Of a stretch of 64,000 bases of DNA, positions 42,876 through 51,191 are shown piece after piece. The notes below the pieces were generated by a model. That model had not been told where the DNA came from. It saw nothing but the letters and a program-made list of their open reading frames with translations, and made no database searches. Position 1 is the stretch's first letter. Every line of letters begins with the position of its first letter. The stretch is from CAZADA01 sp964568975 (GTDB taxonomy: Bacteria; Pseudomonadota; Alphaproteobacteria; Caulobacterales; Maricaulaceae): the NCBI GenBank assembly GCA_964568975.1, contig CAZMSO010000002.1, positions 1 through 64,000 of the forward strand. The letters are read 5' to 3'. The position numbers and the translations under genes are program-made.

Positions 42876-44420
42876 TCAGTAGGACGGGCGCGGAATGTCG
42901 TCGTCCGGTTGAACGTTGGGCGGTCGTGGGATCGCTCCCTCGACGCCCTGCGCGCCGGCCGTCGGGACGCCATACCCGGGCGGGCGGGGAATGCCATCGG
43001 GCGCGGTTACAGCGCCCGCGGGCGTGACGGTGACGGGACGCGGCAGAGCCTCAAACTCCTCAAAGGTCCGCGGCGCAGGCTCAAGAATCACAAGCTCGCC
43101 ATCGCGGATCTGGAAGACGGCGAGGCCGCGCTCCACCGCCCCATCGTCGCGGAAACGGAAAATGCCGTCGACGCCGTAAAACCCATCCGCGGCGCTCAGC
43201 GTCTCGCGCGTCAGCCCGCGATACTGCACAGGGTTGGTCAAATACGACACCAGCGTCACCGCGTCATAGGCGAGGCTCGACAGCCGGCTCGCCTCTTCGC
43301 GATAGGCCAAGCGATACGTCGTCTCAAAGCGCTGGCGCGGATTAGGGTCAGTGTCGACAAACCAGCCGCGATCAAGGGCCGGTTCATCCAGAACCCGGTC
43401 GTCGCGCCACAAGCTCGTGCCCATAAAGCGCACCCGCCGCGGGTCGACGTCATAATAGGGCATCAGCGGCGCTAAGGTGAGCAAGCGCACCCCGCCTTCC
43501 GGCAAAATAATCGCGTCATAACCCACATCGAAGGGCGCTTCCGCGGAGCTGTGGGAGCGGCGCGCGTCATAGCGCGCCAGCGCGCGCGCGGGCCGGGTCA
43601 GCGCATCGGCGTTGGCGTTGGGCGGAAAGAGCTCGTAATTCGCCAAATACCCGCCATACCCTTGCGCGGTCATGTTGAGCGCGTCGCGCACGCGCCGGCC
43701 ATAGGGATTGTCTGGCGCCAGCAAAGCGAACCGCGCCATGCCTTGACGCAGCGCATACTCCACCAACCGCCGGATCTCCTCCTCCGGCGCGAGGCCTAAC
43801 AGGAACGCGCCTGTGCCCGTCGCCGCGCGGTCGTTGGAGAACGCGACAATCGGCGTCTCCTCAACGTCGATGGCGTTGGCCGCGGCCTCCACTCCCGACG
43901 CAAACAGCGGTCCGATGATCACATCCGCGCCTTGCTCCACCGCGGAGCGGGCGGCCTCGCGCGCGCCCGGCGGCGTGCCGGCGGTGTCTTTCGGGATCAG
44001 CACCAGGCCGTTGTGGCCGCCCTCAAACAAGGCGAGCTGGGCGGCTTTGAGCATGGAGTCCGCTTCCGCGCGGGCGGCGGCGCTCGTGCTCGTGAACGGC
44101 AGCAGCAGCGCGACACGCACTAAAGCCCCGTCCTGGCCGGCCTTGTGCGGCGGCGTCAGCGGATCGCCCCGGCGCGAGCGCCGCGGGCGGCGTTCGCGCC
44201 GATCTTCTGTCGCGGACGGATCATAAACGCGCACCCCCGCGCGGTCGCCGCGGGGGTCGATGGGCGGCAGCGGATCTTCCGTGGTCAAATTGGCGCAGCC
44301 GGCTGTCGCCCACACGCCTAACGCCGCCGCCAGCCAAGCGAGCCGAGGCGTCCGGCCCGCGCGGCTTGGCGTTGCGCGCGGGTCACGCTTGTGTTGGTTG
44401 TCCATCATCGGAGCCGCCAT
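42876..44420 (-). CDS. penicillin-binding protein activator (LpoA/periplasmic-binding-like) lipoprotein
   Basis: A 514-residue lipoprotein with a signal ending AGC (lipobox-like, with Thr at -3). The body is a type I periplasmic-binding fold: ALVRVALLLPFTSTSAAARAEADSMLKAAQLALFE, GADVIIGPLFASGVEAAANAI, and APEEEIRRLVEYALRQGMARFALLAPDNPYGRRV (in parts). This matches the alphaproteobacterial penicillin-binding protein activator family that controls peptidoglycan synthesis. The tail is proline-rich. The start is ambiguous: ATG 44420, 44408 or 44405. At 44420 it overlaps the rsmI start on the other strand. Confidence 0.82.
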   Translation of the reverse strand: MAAPMMDNQHKRDPRATPSRAGRTPRLAWLAAALGVWATAGCANLTTEDPLPPIDPRGDRAGVRVYDPSATEDRRERRPRRSRRGDPLTPPHKAGQDGALVRVALLLPFTSTSAAARAEADSMLKAAQLALFEGGHNGLVLIPKDTAGTPPGAREAARSAVEQGADVIIGPLFASGVEAAANAIDVEETPIVAFSNDRAATGTGAFLLGLAPEEEIRRLVEYALRQGMARFALLAPDNPYGRRVRDALNMTAQGYGGYLANYELFPPNANADALTRPARALARYDARRSHSSAEAPFDVGYDAIILPEGGVRLLTLAPLMPYYDVDPRRVRFMGTSLWRDDRVLDEPALDRGWFVDTDPNPRQRFETTYRLAYREEASRLSSLAYDAVTLVSYLTNPVQYRGLTRETLSAADGFYGVDGIFRFRDDGAVERGLAVFQIRDGELVILEPAPRTFEEFEALPRPVTVTPAGAVTAPDGIPRPPGYGVPTAGAQGVEGAIPRPPNVQPDDDIPRPSY

Positions 44421-45429
44421 GACGCCCTCGCCGCCGCAAACTAGGCAGAGCCTCCCTCCGGCGCAAGCCGCGCCGCACGACCCAGCGGGCGCTGAGGCGG
44501 GCGCGCTCGCGCCGGGGCTGTATGTAGTCTCCACACCCATTGGCAATCTCCGCGACATCACGCTGCGGGCCCTCGACGTGCTGGCGGCGGCGGATGTGGT
44601 GCTGGCGGAGGACACCCGCACCAGCCGTGTGTTGTTCGACGCTTATGGCCTTAAGCCCAAGGTCCGGCCCTATCATGAGCACAATGCGGCGGCGGCGCGT
44701 CCGCAGATTGTCGCGATGTTGGAACGCGGGGCGTCTGTGGCCTTAATGAGCGACGCTGGCACGCCGCTGATTTCAGATCCCGGCTTTAAGCTTGTGCGCG
44801 CGGCGGTGGAGGCGGGCGTGCGCGTCGTCCCCGCCCCCGGCGCGTCAGCGGTTCTCGCGGCGCTGGTGGCGGCGGGCTTGCCGACGGACCGGTTTTTGTT
44901 TGCGGGATTTCCTCCGCCGCGGTCAGCGGCGCGGCGCGCGACATTCGACGAATTGACGAGCGTCCCGGCGACCTTGGTCTTCTTTGAGTCCGGGTCGCGG
45001 CTCGCGGCCTCCCTTGCGGATATGGCCGACATGTTCGGAGACCGGCCGGCGGCCGTGGTGCGCGAATTGACCAAGGCGTTTGAGGAACGGCGCGGCGGGA
45101 CTTTGGCGGCGCTTGCGCGCGCCATCGCTGAGGATGGCCCGCCTAAGGGCGAGCTCGTCGTGATCGTGGGGCCCCCAGGCGTCGACCGCTGGGACGATGC
45201 GCGCGTCGACGACGCCTTGCGCGCCAGCCTCCTGGGGTCCAGCTTGAAGGACGCCGTGGCGGCGGTGGCTGAGGCTTCTGGTCGGGCCAAGCGAGATGTC
45301 TACGGGCGCGCGGTCGCTCTGAAGCGCGATCACGAACGGGGTGCGGGAGAAACTCATGACGACAGGGGGGATCGCGCCGACCAACGGGGCGACGCAGGGC
45401 CGGGCCGGCGGTCGGATGACGGCGGCTGA
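44419..45429 (+). CDS. rsmI: 16S rRNA 2'-O-methyltransferase RsmI
   Basis: A 336-residue SAM-dependent enzyme that methylates the ribose of C1402 in 16S rRNA. It has GLYVVSTPIGNLRDITLRALDVL, LMSDAGTPLISDPG and ALKRDHERG near the end of the normal domain. An extra about 30-residue charged tail follows. The start is ATG 44419 with GGAG 5 nt upstream; that site lies inside the divergent LpoA-like frame. Its end overlaps yraN by 74 bp. Confidence 0.94.
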   Translation: MTPSPPQTRQSLPPAQAAPHDPAGAEAGALAPGLYVVSTPIGNLRDITLRALDVLAAADVVLAEDTRTSRVLFDAYGLKPKVRPYHEHNAAAARPQIVAMLERGASVALMSDAGTPLISDPGFKLVRAAVEAGVRVVPAPGASAVLAALVAAGLPTDRFLFAGFPPPRSAARRATFDELTSVPATLVFFESGSRLAASLADMADMFGDRPAAVVRELTKAFEERRGGTLAALARAIAEDGPPKGELVVIVGPPGVDRWDDARVDDALRASLLGSSLKDAVAAVAEASGRAKRDVYGRAVALKRDHERGAGETHDDRGDRADQRGDAGPGRRSDDGG

Positions 45430-45832
45430 ACGGCGCAAGCAACGCTCCAGCAAGCTTGAGGCGCGCCGCCGGCGTCGGTCTGAGCGCCGCGGCCGCCGGG
45501 GCGAGGCGCTCGCGGCGTTGTGGCTGCGGCTGAAGGGGTACGCGATCGTCGCGTGTCGCGCGCGCACAAGCGCGGGCGAAATCGACATTGTCGCGCGCAA
45601 GGGCGCGGTTCTCGTCTTTGTGGAGGTGAAAACCCGCGCCCATTGGCGCGACGGCCTCCACGCCGTGAGCGCCTCGGCCCAGCGGCGTTTGGCGCGCGCG
45701 GGCCAGGCCTGGCTCGCCGCCCATGTGCCCCAAAACGGGCGTGGACCCGTGCGCTTTGATGTCATCGTCGTCAGCCGCGACGCGCTGCCGCGCCATGTGC
45801 GCGACGCCTGGCGTCCGGACGCTGCGCTCTAA
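45356..45832 (+). CDS. yraN: YraN family endonuclease-like protein
   Basis: A 158-residue protein of the restriction-endonuclease-like fold. The motif TSAGEIDIVARKGAVLVFVEVKTR carries the D-x(n)-E-x-K catalytic pattern of the fold. Preceding is an arginine-rich stretch (RRGRRGEALAALWLRLKGY). Role in DNA processing is suspected, no confirmed reaction. The start is ATG 45356 behind GGGAG, overlapping rsmI by 74 bp. Confidence 0.92.
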   Translation: MTTGGIAPTNGATQGRAGGRMTAAERRKQRSSKLEARRRRRSERRGRRGEALAALWLRLKGYAIVACRARTSAGEIDIVARKGAVLVFVEVKTRAHWRDGLHAVSASAQRRLARAGQAWLAAHVPQNGRGPVRFDVIVVSRDALPRHVRDAWRPDAAL

Positions 45833-45965
45833 CCACCCGCGCGGCGCGGCGTGCTCGAGCGCTGCGCGCGTTTGGCGTTTGTTCTTGCTTCGTTTTAGCG
45901 AGGCGTTATGATCAGTCTCCATGGGCGGGGCGATTGTGTGGGGCGCGCCCAGGCGGGGGGTGGCG

Positions 45966-47531
45966 ATGGGCGTTCAAATTCGCACAGTCGCGTTTGAGGG
46001 GGCCGAGGCGCGCTTGGTCACCGTGCAAGTGCAGCTGACGGGCGGGCTGCCCGCCTTTTCAATCGTCGGCTTAGCGGACAAAGCCGTGGCGGAGAGCCGC
46101 GAGCGCGTGCGCGGCGCGTTTGCAGGCATTGGATTGTCGCTGCCGAGCGAGCGGGTGATTGTGAACCTCTCGCCAGCGGATTTGCCGAAAGAAGGCGCTC
46201 ATTACGATTTGCCCATCGCCCTCGGCGTTCTGGCGGCGATCGGCGTGGCGCCGGCGGACGCCTTCGCCTCTTGCGTGGCGTTGGGTGAGCTTGGGCTTGA
46301 CGGCACGATCACGCCCGTGGCGGGGACATTGCCGGCGGCGATCGCCGCGCATGCGGCGGGGCTTTCTCTGATTTGTCCGCAGGCGGGCGGGCCGGAGGCG
46401 CGCTGGGCGGGCGATCTCGATGTCATCGCGCCGCCTTCCCTGATGGCGCTGCTGAATCATGTGAAGGGCCTGCAAGTGCTGGCGCCGCCGCCGGAGGGGC
46501 GGCTCAACGCCCTTTATGAGGCGGATTCGGCCGAGGTCGGGGATTTGCGCGATGTCCGCGGCCAGGAGGTGGCCAAGCGCGCGTTAGAGATCGCAGCCGC
46601 GGGCGGACACAATCTTGTGATGGTCGGCCCGCCGGGCGCGGGCAAATCCATGCTGGCGGCGCGGCTGCCGGGGCTGTTGCCGCCCTTGTCGGCGGCGGAG
46701 CTGTTAGAGACCAGCCTTGTGCATTCTGTCGCGGGGCTGTTGGAGCGGGGCGGCCTCACCCGCGCGCGGCCGTTTCGCGCGCCCCATCATTGCGCCAGCA
46801 TGGCCGCGCTTACTGGCGGCGGCGCGCGCGCGAAACCGGGGGAGGTGTCGCTCGCCCATCGCGGCGTGCTCTTCCTTGATGAGCTGCCGGAGTTTCAGCG
46901 CCAAGCGCTTGATGCGCTGCGCCAGCCGCTGGAGACGGGCAAGATCACGGTGGCGCGCGCGGCCCGGCATGTGACGTATCCGGCGCGGTTTCAGCTGGTG
47001 GCGGCTATGAACCCGTGCCGCTGCGGCGGTGCGGCCGGCGCAGACGCGATTGCGTGCCGGCGCGGGCCGCGGTGTGCGATCGACTATCAGGCCCGCGTCT
47101 CCGGCCCATTGATGGACCGTATGGATTTGTGGCTCGAAACGCCCGCGGTGTCGCCGGCGGATCTTGCCGCGCCCCCGGCGCAAGACGGCACCGCGGAGGT
47201 GGCGCGCCGGGTCGCGGCCGCCCGCGAGGCCCAGGCGGCGCGGGCGAAAGCGCTGGATCTGGGATCGCGCGCGGGCGCGGGCGATGGCGGCCTCAACGCG
47301 GCGCTGTCGCCAGCGGCGCTGGAGCGCGCGGCGCGTCCGGATGCGGAGGGCGCGGCGCTTTTATCCAACGCTGCGGAGAAGTTGGCCTTGACGGCGCGCG
47401 GCTATCATCGCGTGCTGCGGGTCGCCCGCACGGTGGCCGATTTGGACGGCGCGGCGGGCGTGCGTCGTCGGCATGTGGCTGAGGCGCTGAGCTTGCGCCG
47501 CCGGCACGCCGCGCCGGCGCGAGCGCCTTGA
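45966..47531 (+). CDS. comM: YifB/ComM family Mg chelatase-like AAA ATPase
   Basis: A 521-residue protein. The N-terminal ChlI-like domain (1-190) ends at VAGTLPAAIAA; the AAA core has Walker A GPPGAGKSMLAARLPGLLPP, Walker B VLFLDELPEF and the NPCRCG motif, and the C-terminal MCM-like part follows. ComM is a helicase that promotes branch migration in natural transformation. The start is ATG 45966 (MGVQIRTVAFEGAEA), with GGGGGG upstream; ATG 45921 gives 15 extra residues. Confidence 0.95.
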   Translation: MGVQIRTVAFEGAEARLVTVQVQLTGGLPAFSIVGLADKAVAESRERVRGAFAGIGLSLPSERVIVNLSPADLPKEGAHYDLPIALGVLAAIGVAPADAFASCVALGELGLDGTITPVAGTLPAAIAAHAAGLSLICPQAGGPEARWAGDLDVIAPPSLMALLNHVKGLQVLAPPPEGRLNALYEADSAEVGDLRDVRGQEVAKRALEIAAAGGHNLVMVGPPGAGKSMLAARLPGLLPPLSAAELLETSLVHSVAGLLERGGLTRARPFRAPHHCASMAALTGGGARAKPGEVSLAHRGVLFLDELPEFQRQALDALRQPLETGKITVARAARHVTYPARFQLVAAMNPCRCGGAAGADAIACRRGPRCAIDYQARVSGPLMDRMDLWLETPAVSPADLAAPPAQDGTAEVARRVAAAREAQAARAKALDLGSRAGAGDGGLNAALSPAALERAARPDAEGAALLSNAAEKLALTARGYHRVLRVARTVADLDGAAGVRRRHVAEALSLRRRHAAPARAP

Positions 47532-47568
47532 CGTCGCGGCGACCTCCGCGGCGGCCGCGGAGGTGAGC

Positions 47569-49767
47569 ATGGACGAGGCGATGGGCGCGGTGCTGGACGC
47601 GATCGGCGAGCTGGTCGTCGTGCGCGGGCCGGATCGGCGCATCACATACGTCAACGCGGCGGTGCTGCGCGCGTTCGGCGGGCGGCGGGAGGATTGGATC
47701 GGCCGCGCCTTGGCCTCGATCATGTTTGAGGAGACCGCCGCGCCGGCTCATGGCGGACGCTGGCGGGTGACGGGGCCCTTGCGCACGGTCGCGGGCCCCC
47801 TCGACATGGAGTGGGAGGAGACGCGCTTGCCCGACGGCGGCTCCGTGGCGGTCGGGCGCGATGTGACGGTGCGCCTCGCTCATGAAACCGCGCTGCGCGA
47901 GGACCGCGCCGCCGCCGAGGCCCGCGCCCGCGACCGCGAGGCGCTGTTTGCGATGATCACCCATGAGCTGCGCACGCCTGCGGCGGGCATGGCCGGTTTG
48001 GCGGAGGTGCTGGCCGATACGTCCTTGACGACCGCTCAAGCCTCTTATGTGGAGGCGTTGCGCGCCGGCGGGCGGCATTTGCTCAAGCTTGTGGACGACA
48101 CCCTCGACCTGACGCGGTTGGAGGCGGGGGCCTTTGATTTGGCCCCCCAGCCGACGGATCTGGGAGCGTTGGTCGCCGAGGTCGGCGAGTGGCTCGCGCC
48201 GCAGGCCCACCACAAAGGGCTTGAGCTCGCCATCCGCCTTGATCCCGCGCTTCCGGCGTTGGTGGAGGCCGACGCCGGCCGTGTGCGCCAAATCGCGCTC
48301 AATCTCGGCGGCAATGCGGTGAAGTTTACGGATGCCGGCGGCGTCGTCATCACTGTCGAACGCGATGATCCGCCGTCTGAGACGATGGCGCCGGACGCGG
48401 CGTCGCGAGATCCCGCATCGCCTGACCAGGCGCCCGCGAACGCTGATGACGAGGCTGAGGATCGCGCGCCCGAGGGCGCGATTGCGGGCGTGCGCCTGGT
48501 GGTGGAGGACACAGGCCCGGGCGTGCCCGAAGCCAAGCGCGGCGTCATCTTCGAGGCGTTCGCACAAGCCCAGACAGAAACGGAATCCGGTCATCAGGGA
48601 GCGGGGTTGGGGCTGGCGATCGCGCGCCGCCTGGCCGAGGCGATGGGCGGGGATATTGGGTTTGAGACTGAGATGGGGCGTGGGTCGCGGTTTTGGGCGC
48701 GCATGGCGCTGCCGATCTTGGACAGCGCGCCCTTAGCCAAGGCGGAGGCGTTGGCCGCGTTGCAGATCGGCGTGGCGGCGCCGGAGCCGCTGACGCGCCA
48801 CGCCTTGGCCCGCCAAGTCGCGGCGCTCGGCGCGCAGGTGACGCGGCTTGAGAGCGTGGCCGCCGCCCGGGCGGCGGCGACGGATCATTTGCTTCTGGTG
48901 GATGAGGCCTGGGCGGACGCCATCACCCCGGGCGCGCGCGGCGGGGTGGTGCTGGTGCGCACGGAACGGCGCGAGGCGGTGGAGGAGTGGCTCGCGCTTG
49001 GATATGGCGGGTGGCTGGTCAAACCGGTGCGCGTCGGCTCCATGATCCGCTGGCTCACCCAAGCGGCGGCGGCGCCGCGGCGGCGCGAAGGGGCGCCGGC
49101 CTTGCGGCGCGCGGGCGCTCATGACTCAGCGCGGGCGTCGGAGCGTCCGGCCGAGCCGGCCGCGCCGCGGCCAGCGGATCCCGAGCTGCGGGGGGTGGTC
49201 GCGGGCGCGCGCGGCGACGCCGGGGGAGTCGCGACTGACGATCGGCGTTCCCACGCCCCGCGCGCGCCGCGTTCCGACAGCTTTCGCGACGGTGTGGGGG
49301 ATGCTCCCCGCGACACGCCTCGCGACACTCATCGCAGCGCCCATCGGGGCGGGCCGCCGCCGGTGGAGGTCTTGCTCGTTGAGGACGATGACGTGAACCG
49401 GTTCTTGGCCCGGGCCGTCTTGTTGCGGCTCGGCGCGCGGGTGACGGACGTGACGACGGCCGCCGACGCCCTTGCGGCGGCGGAGGCGCACGCTTTCGAC
49501 ATCATTTTCATGGATGTTCGCCTCCCGGATATGGATGGCGCGGCGGCGACGCGGCGCTTGCGCCGCAGCCGCGGGCCGAGTGCGCGCGCCCCCGTCATCG
49601 CGGTCACCGCCAACGCCCGCGAAAAAGACCGCGAGGCCTGCCTCGCGGCGGGCATGAATGATGTGTTTGTAAAGCCGGCGAAGGAGGCGGAATTGCGCGA
49701 GGCGCTTGAACGCTGGACAGTTCGTGCGCCGCGGTCGCCGGGCCGCGCCGGCGTGGCGGAGGCTTAA
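47569..49767 (+). CDS. hybrid sensor histidine kinase
   Basis: A 732-residue cytoplasmic kinase. In order: PAS domain (about 5-105), coiled linker, DHp box with His132 in FAMITHELRTP, ATPase domain (about 215-395; N box NLGGNAVKFTD, G box GAGLGLAIARRLAEAMGGD), a degenerate receiver-like segment (about 410-520), a low-complexity linker, and a true receiver with EDDD acidic pocket, phospho-Asp in FMDVRLPDMDG and Lys in VKPAK. The degenerate segment lacks the usual phospho-Asp context. No membrane segment. It follows comM with ATG 47569 behind GGAGG. Confidence 0.88.
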   Translation: MDEAMGAVLDAIGELVVVRGPDRRITYVNAAVLRAFGGRREDWIGRALASIMFEETAAPAHGGRWRVTGPLRTVAGPLDMEWEETRLPDGGSVAVGRDVTVRLAHETALREDRAAAEARARDREALFAMITHELRTPAAGMAGLAEVLADTSLTTAQASYVEALRAGGRHLLKLVDDTLDLTRLEAGAFDLAPQPTDLGALVAEVGEWLAPQAHHKGLELAIRLDPALPALVEADAGRVRQIALNLGGNAVKFTDAGGVVITVERDDPPSETMAPDAASRDPASPDQAPANADDEAEDRAPEGAIAGVRLVVEDTGPGVPEAKRGVIFEAFAQAQTETESGHQGAGLGLAIARRLAEAMGGDIGFETEMGRGSRFWARMALPILDSAPLAKAEALAALQIGVAAPEPLTRHALARQVAALGAQVTRLESVAAARAAATDHLLLVDEAWADAITPGARGGVVLVRTERREAVEEWLALGYGGWLVKPVRVGSMIRWLTQAAAAPRRREGAPALRRAGAHDSARASERPAEPAAPRPADPELRGVVAGARGDAGGVATDDRRSHAPRAPRSDSFRDGVGDAPRDTPRDTHRSAHRGGPPPVEVLLVEDDDVNRFLARAVLLRLGARVTDVTTAADALAAAEAHAFDIIFMDVRLPDMDGAAATRRLRRSRGPSARAPVIAVTANAREKDREACLAAGMNDVFVKPAKEAELREALERWTVRAPRSPGRAGVAEA

Positions 49768-49769
49768 GC

Positions 49770-51176
49770 GTGGCGCAGGAGGCGAACCCCGCCCCTCCTT
49801 CGGCGTCTGGTTCGGCGGCTGATCCGACGGCCGGGTCGGTCGATCACGCCGATCACGCCCACGGCGGCGACCGCGCGGGTTGGCGCGCGGCGTTGGCCCA
49901 TTACGCGACGCCCGTGATGGCCTCGATGGTGATGCTCGGCTTTGCGTCGGGCCTGCCGCTCTACATGGTCTTCAACAAGCTCTCCTTTTGGCTGCGCGAA
50001 GTCGGAATTGAGCGGTCGACGATCGGCTTTTTCTATTGGGTGACGTTCGCTTATTCGTTCAAGTTTTTGTGGGCGCCGGTGGTGGACCGCCTCACCCTGC
50101 CCGGCCTCACCGCAGCGCTCGGACACCGGCGCTCGTGGATGATTGCGGCCATTGGCGGTGCGGCGACGGGCCTTGTGATCCTGGCGGTGTCGGATCCGAC
50201 TGTGAGTTTGGGCCTGGTGGCGGTCGGGGCGTTGCTGTTAGCGTTTTCCGGGGCGACGCTTGATGTCTCCATCGACGCCTGGCGCATAGAATCCGCGCCG
50301 ACGCAGGCGCAAGCGAACATGGCCGCGGCCTATTCTTTGGGTTATCGCGGCGCCCTGATCTTCTCCGGATTCGGCCTTGCGGTGGCGGAGTGGGCGAGTT
50401 GGGCGGCCTCTTACGCGCTGATGGCCTCCGCCATGGGGGTGACGGCGGGTCTGGTGTTGCTGATTAAAGAGCCCCACCGCGTTGCGCGGCGGCGGCTTGA
50501 AGACGCCAACCTCGGCTTGCGGTTCGCCAATGTCTTCGCTGCGCCTTTCCGCCAAGTGTGGGCGCGCTTGGGCTTGTGGGTCGGGCCAGTGCTGGTGGTT
50601 GTGGCGGTCTATCGGTTGAGCGACTTCACCATGGGCGTGATGGCGAGCCCGCTTTACGCCGACATTGGCTACTCCAAAGCGGTCGTCGGGGGGATCCAAT
50701 CGGGGCCCGGCGTCGCGGCGACGATTGCGGGCTTGTTCATTGGCGGTCTCGCGGCGCTGAAGATCGGGGTGATGCGGGCGTTGATCGTGGGCGCGGCGAT
50801 AACGCTGGCGACTAACGGTGCTTATGCGTGGTTGGCGGCGACCGCGGGCGCAGACGACATTGGGCGTCTGACTGTCGCGATTGTGGCGGACAATGTGGCG
50901 GGCGGGTTCGTGACGACGGTGTTCATCGCGTACATGTCGGGCCTGACGGACCCGGCCAACGCGGCGACGCAATACGCGCTCTTCAGTTCGCTCTATTCCT
51001 TTTTCGCCAAGTTCGCGTCGGGGTTTTCCGGGGTTTTGGCCGATGCGGTCGGGTATGTGGCGTTTTTCCTGATCACCGCGAGCTACGCCGTTCCCGCTGC
51101 GGCGTTGGTGCTGGTGATCCTGCTGTTTGGCAATCCCGCGGCCAACGCGCGGGCCGTACCGTCCGTCGAACACTAA
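49770..51176 (+). CDS. AmpG-like MFS permease (muropeptide transporter family)
   Basis: A 468-residue, about 12-helix permease. The AmpG-like motif APVVDRLTLPGLTAALGHRRSWM is seen after the second helix, and SGATLDVSIDAWRIE is conserved. AmpG imports anhydromuropeptides for peptidoglycan recycling and affects beta-lactamase induction. N-terminus is an unusual 40-residue low-complexity extension. The start is GTG 49770 with GGAGG, 3 bp after the kinase stop. Confidence 0.85.
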   Translation: MAQEANPAPPSASGSAADPTAGSVDHADHAHGGDRAGWRAALAHYATPVMASMVMLGFASGLPLYMVFNKLSFWLREVGIERSTIGFFYWVTFAYSFKFLWAPVVDRLTLPGLTAALGHRRSWMIAAIGGAATGLVILAVSDPTVSLGLVAVGALLLAFSGATLDVSIDAWRIESAPTQAQANMAAAYSLGYRGALIFSGFGLAVAEWASWAASYALMASAMGVTAGLVLLIKEPHRVARRRLEDANLGLRFANVFAAPFRQVWARLGLWVGPVLVVVAVYRLSDFTMGVMASPLYADIGYSKAVVGGIQSGPGVAATIAGLFIGGLAALKIGVMRALIVGAAITLATNGAYAWLAATAGADDIGRLTVAIVADNVAGGFVTTVFIAYMSGLTDPANAATQYALFSSLYSFFAKFASGFSGVLADAVGYVAFFLITASYAVPAAALVLVILLFGNPAANARAVPSVEH

Positions 51177-51191
51177 CACGCGCAGCCCGCA

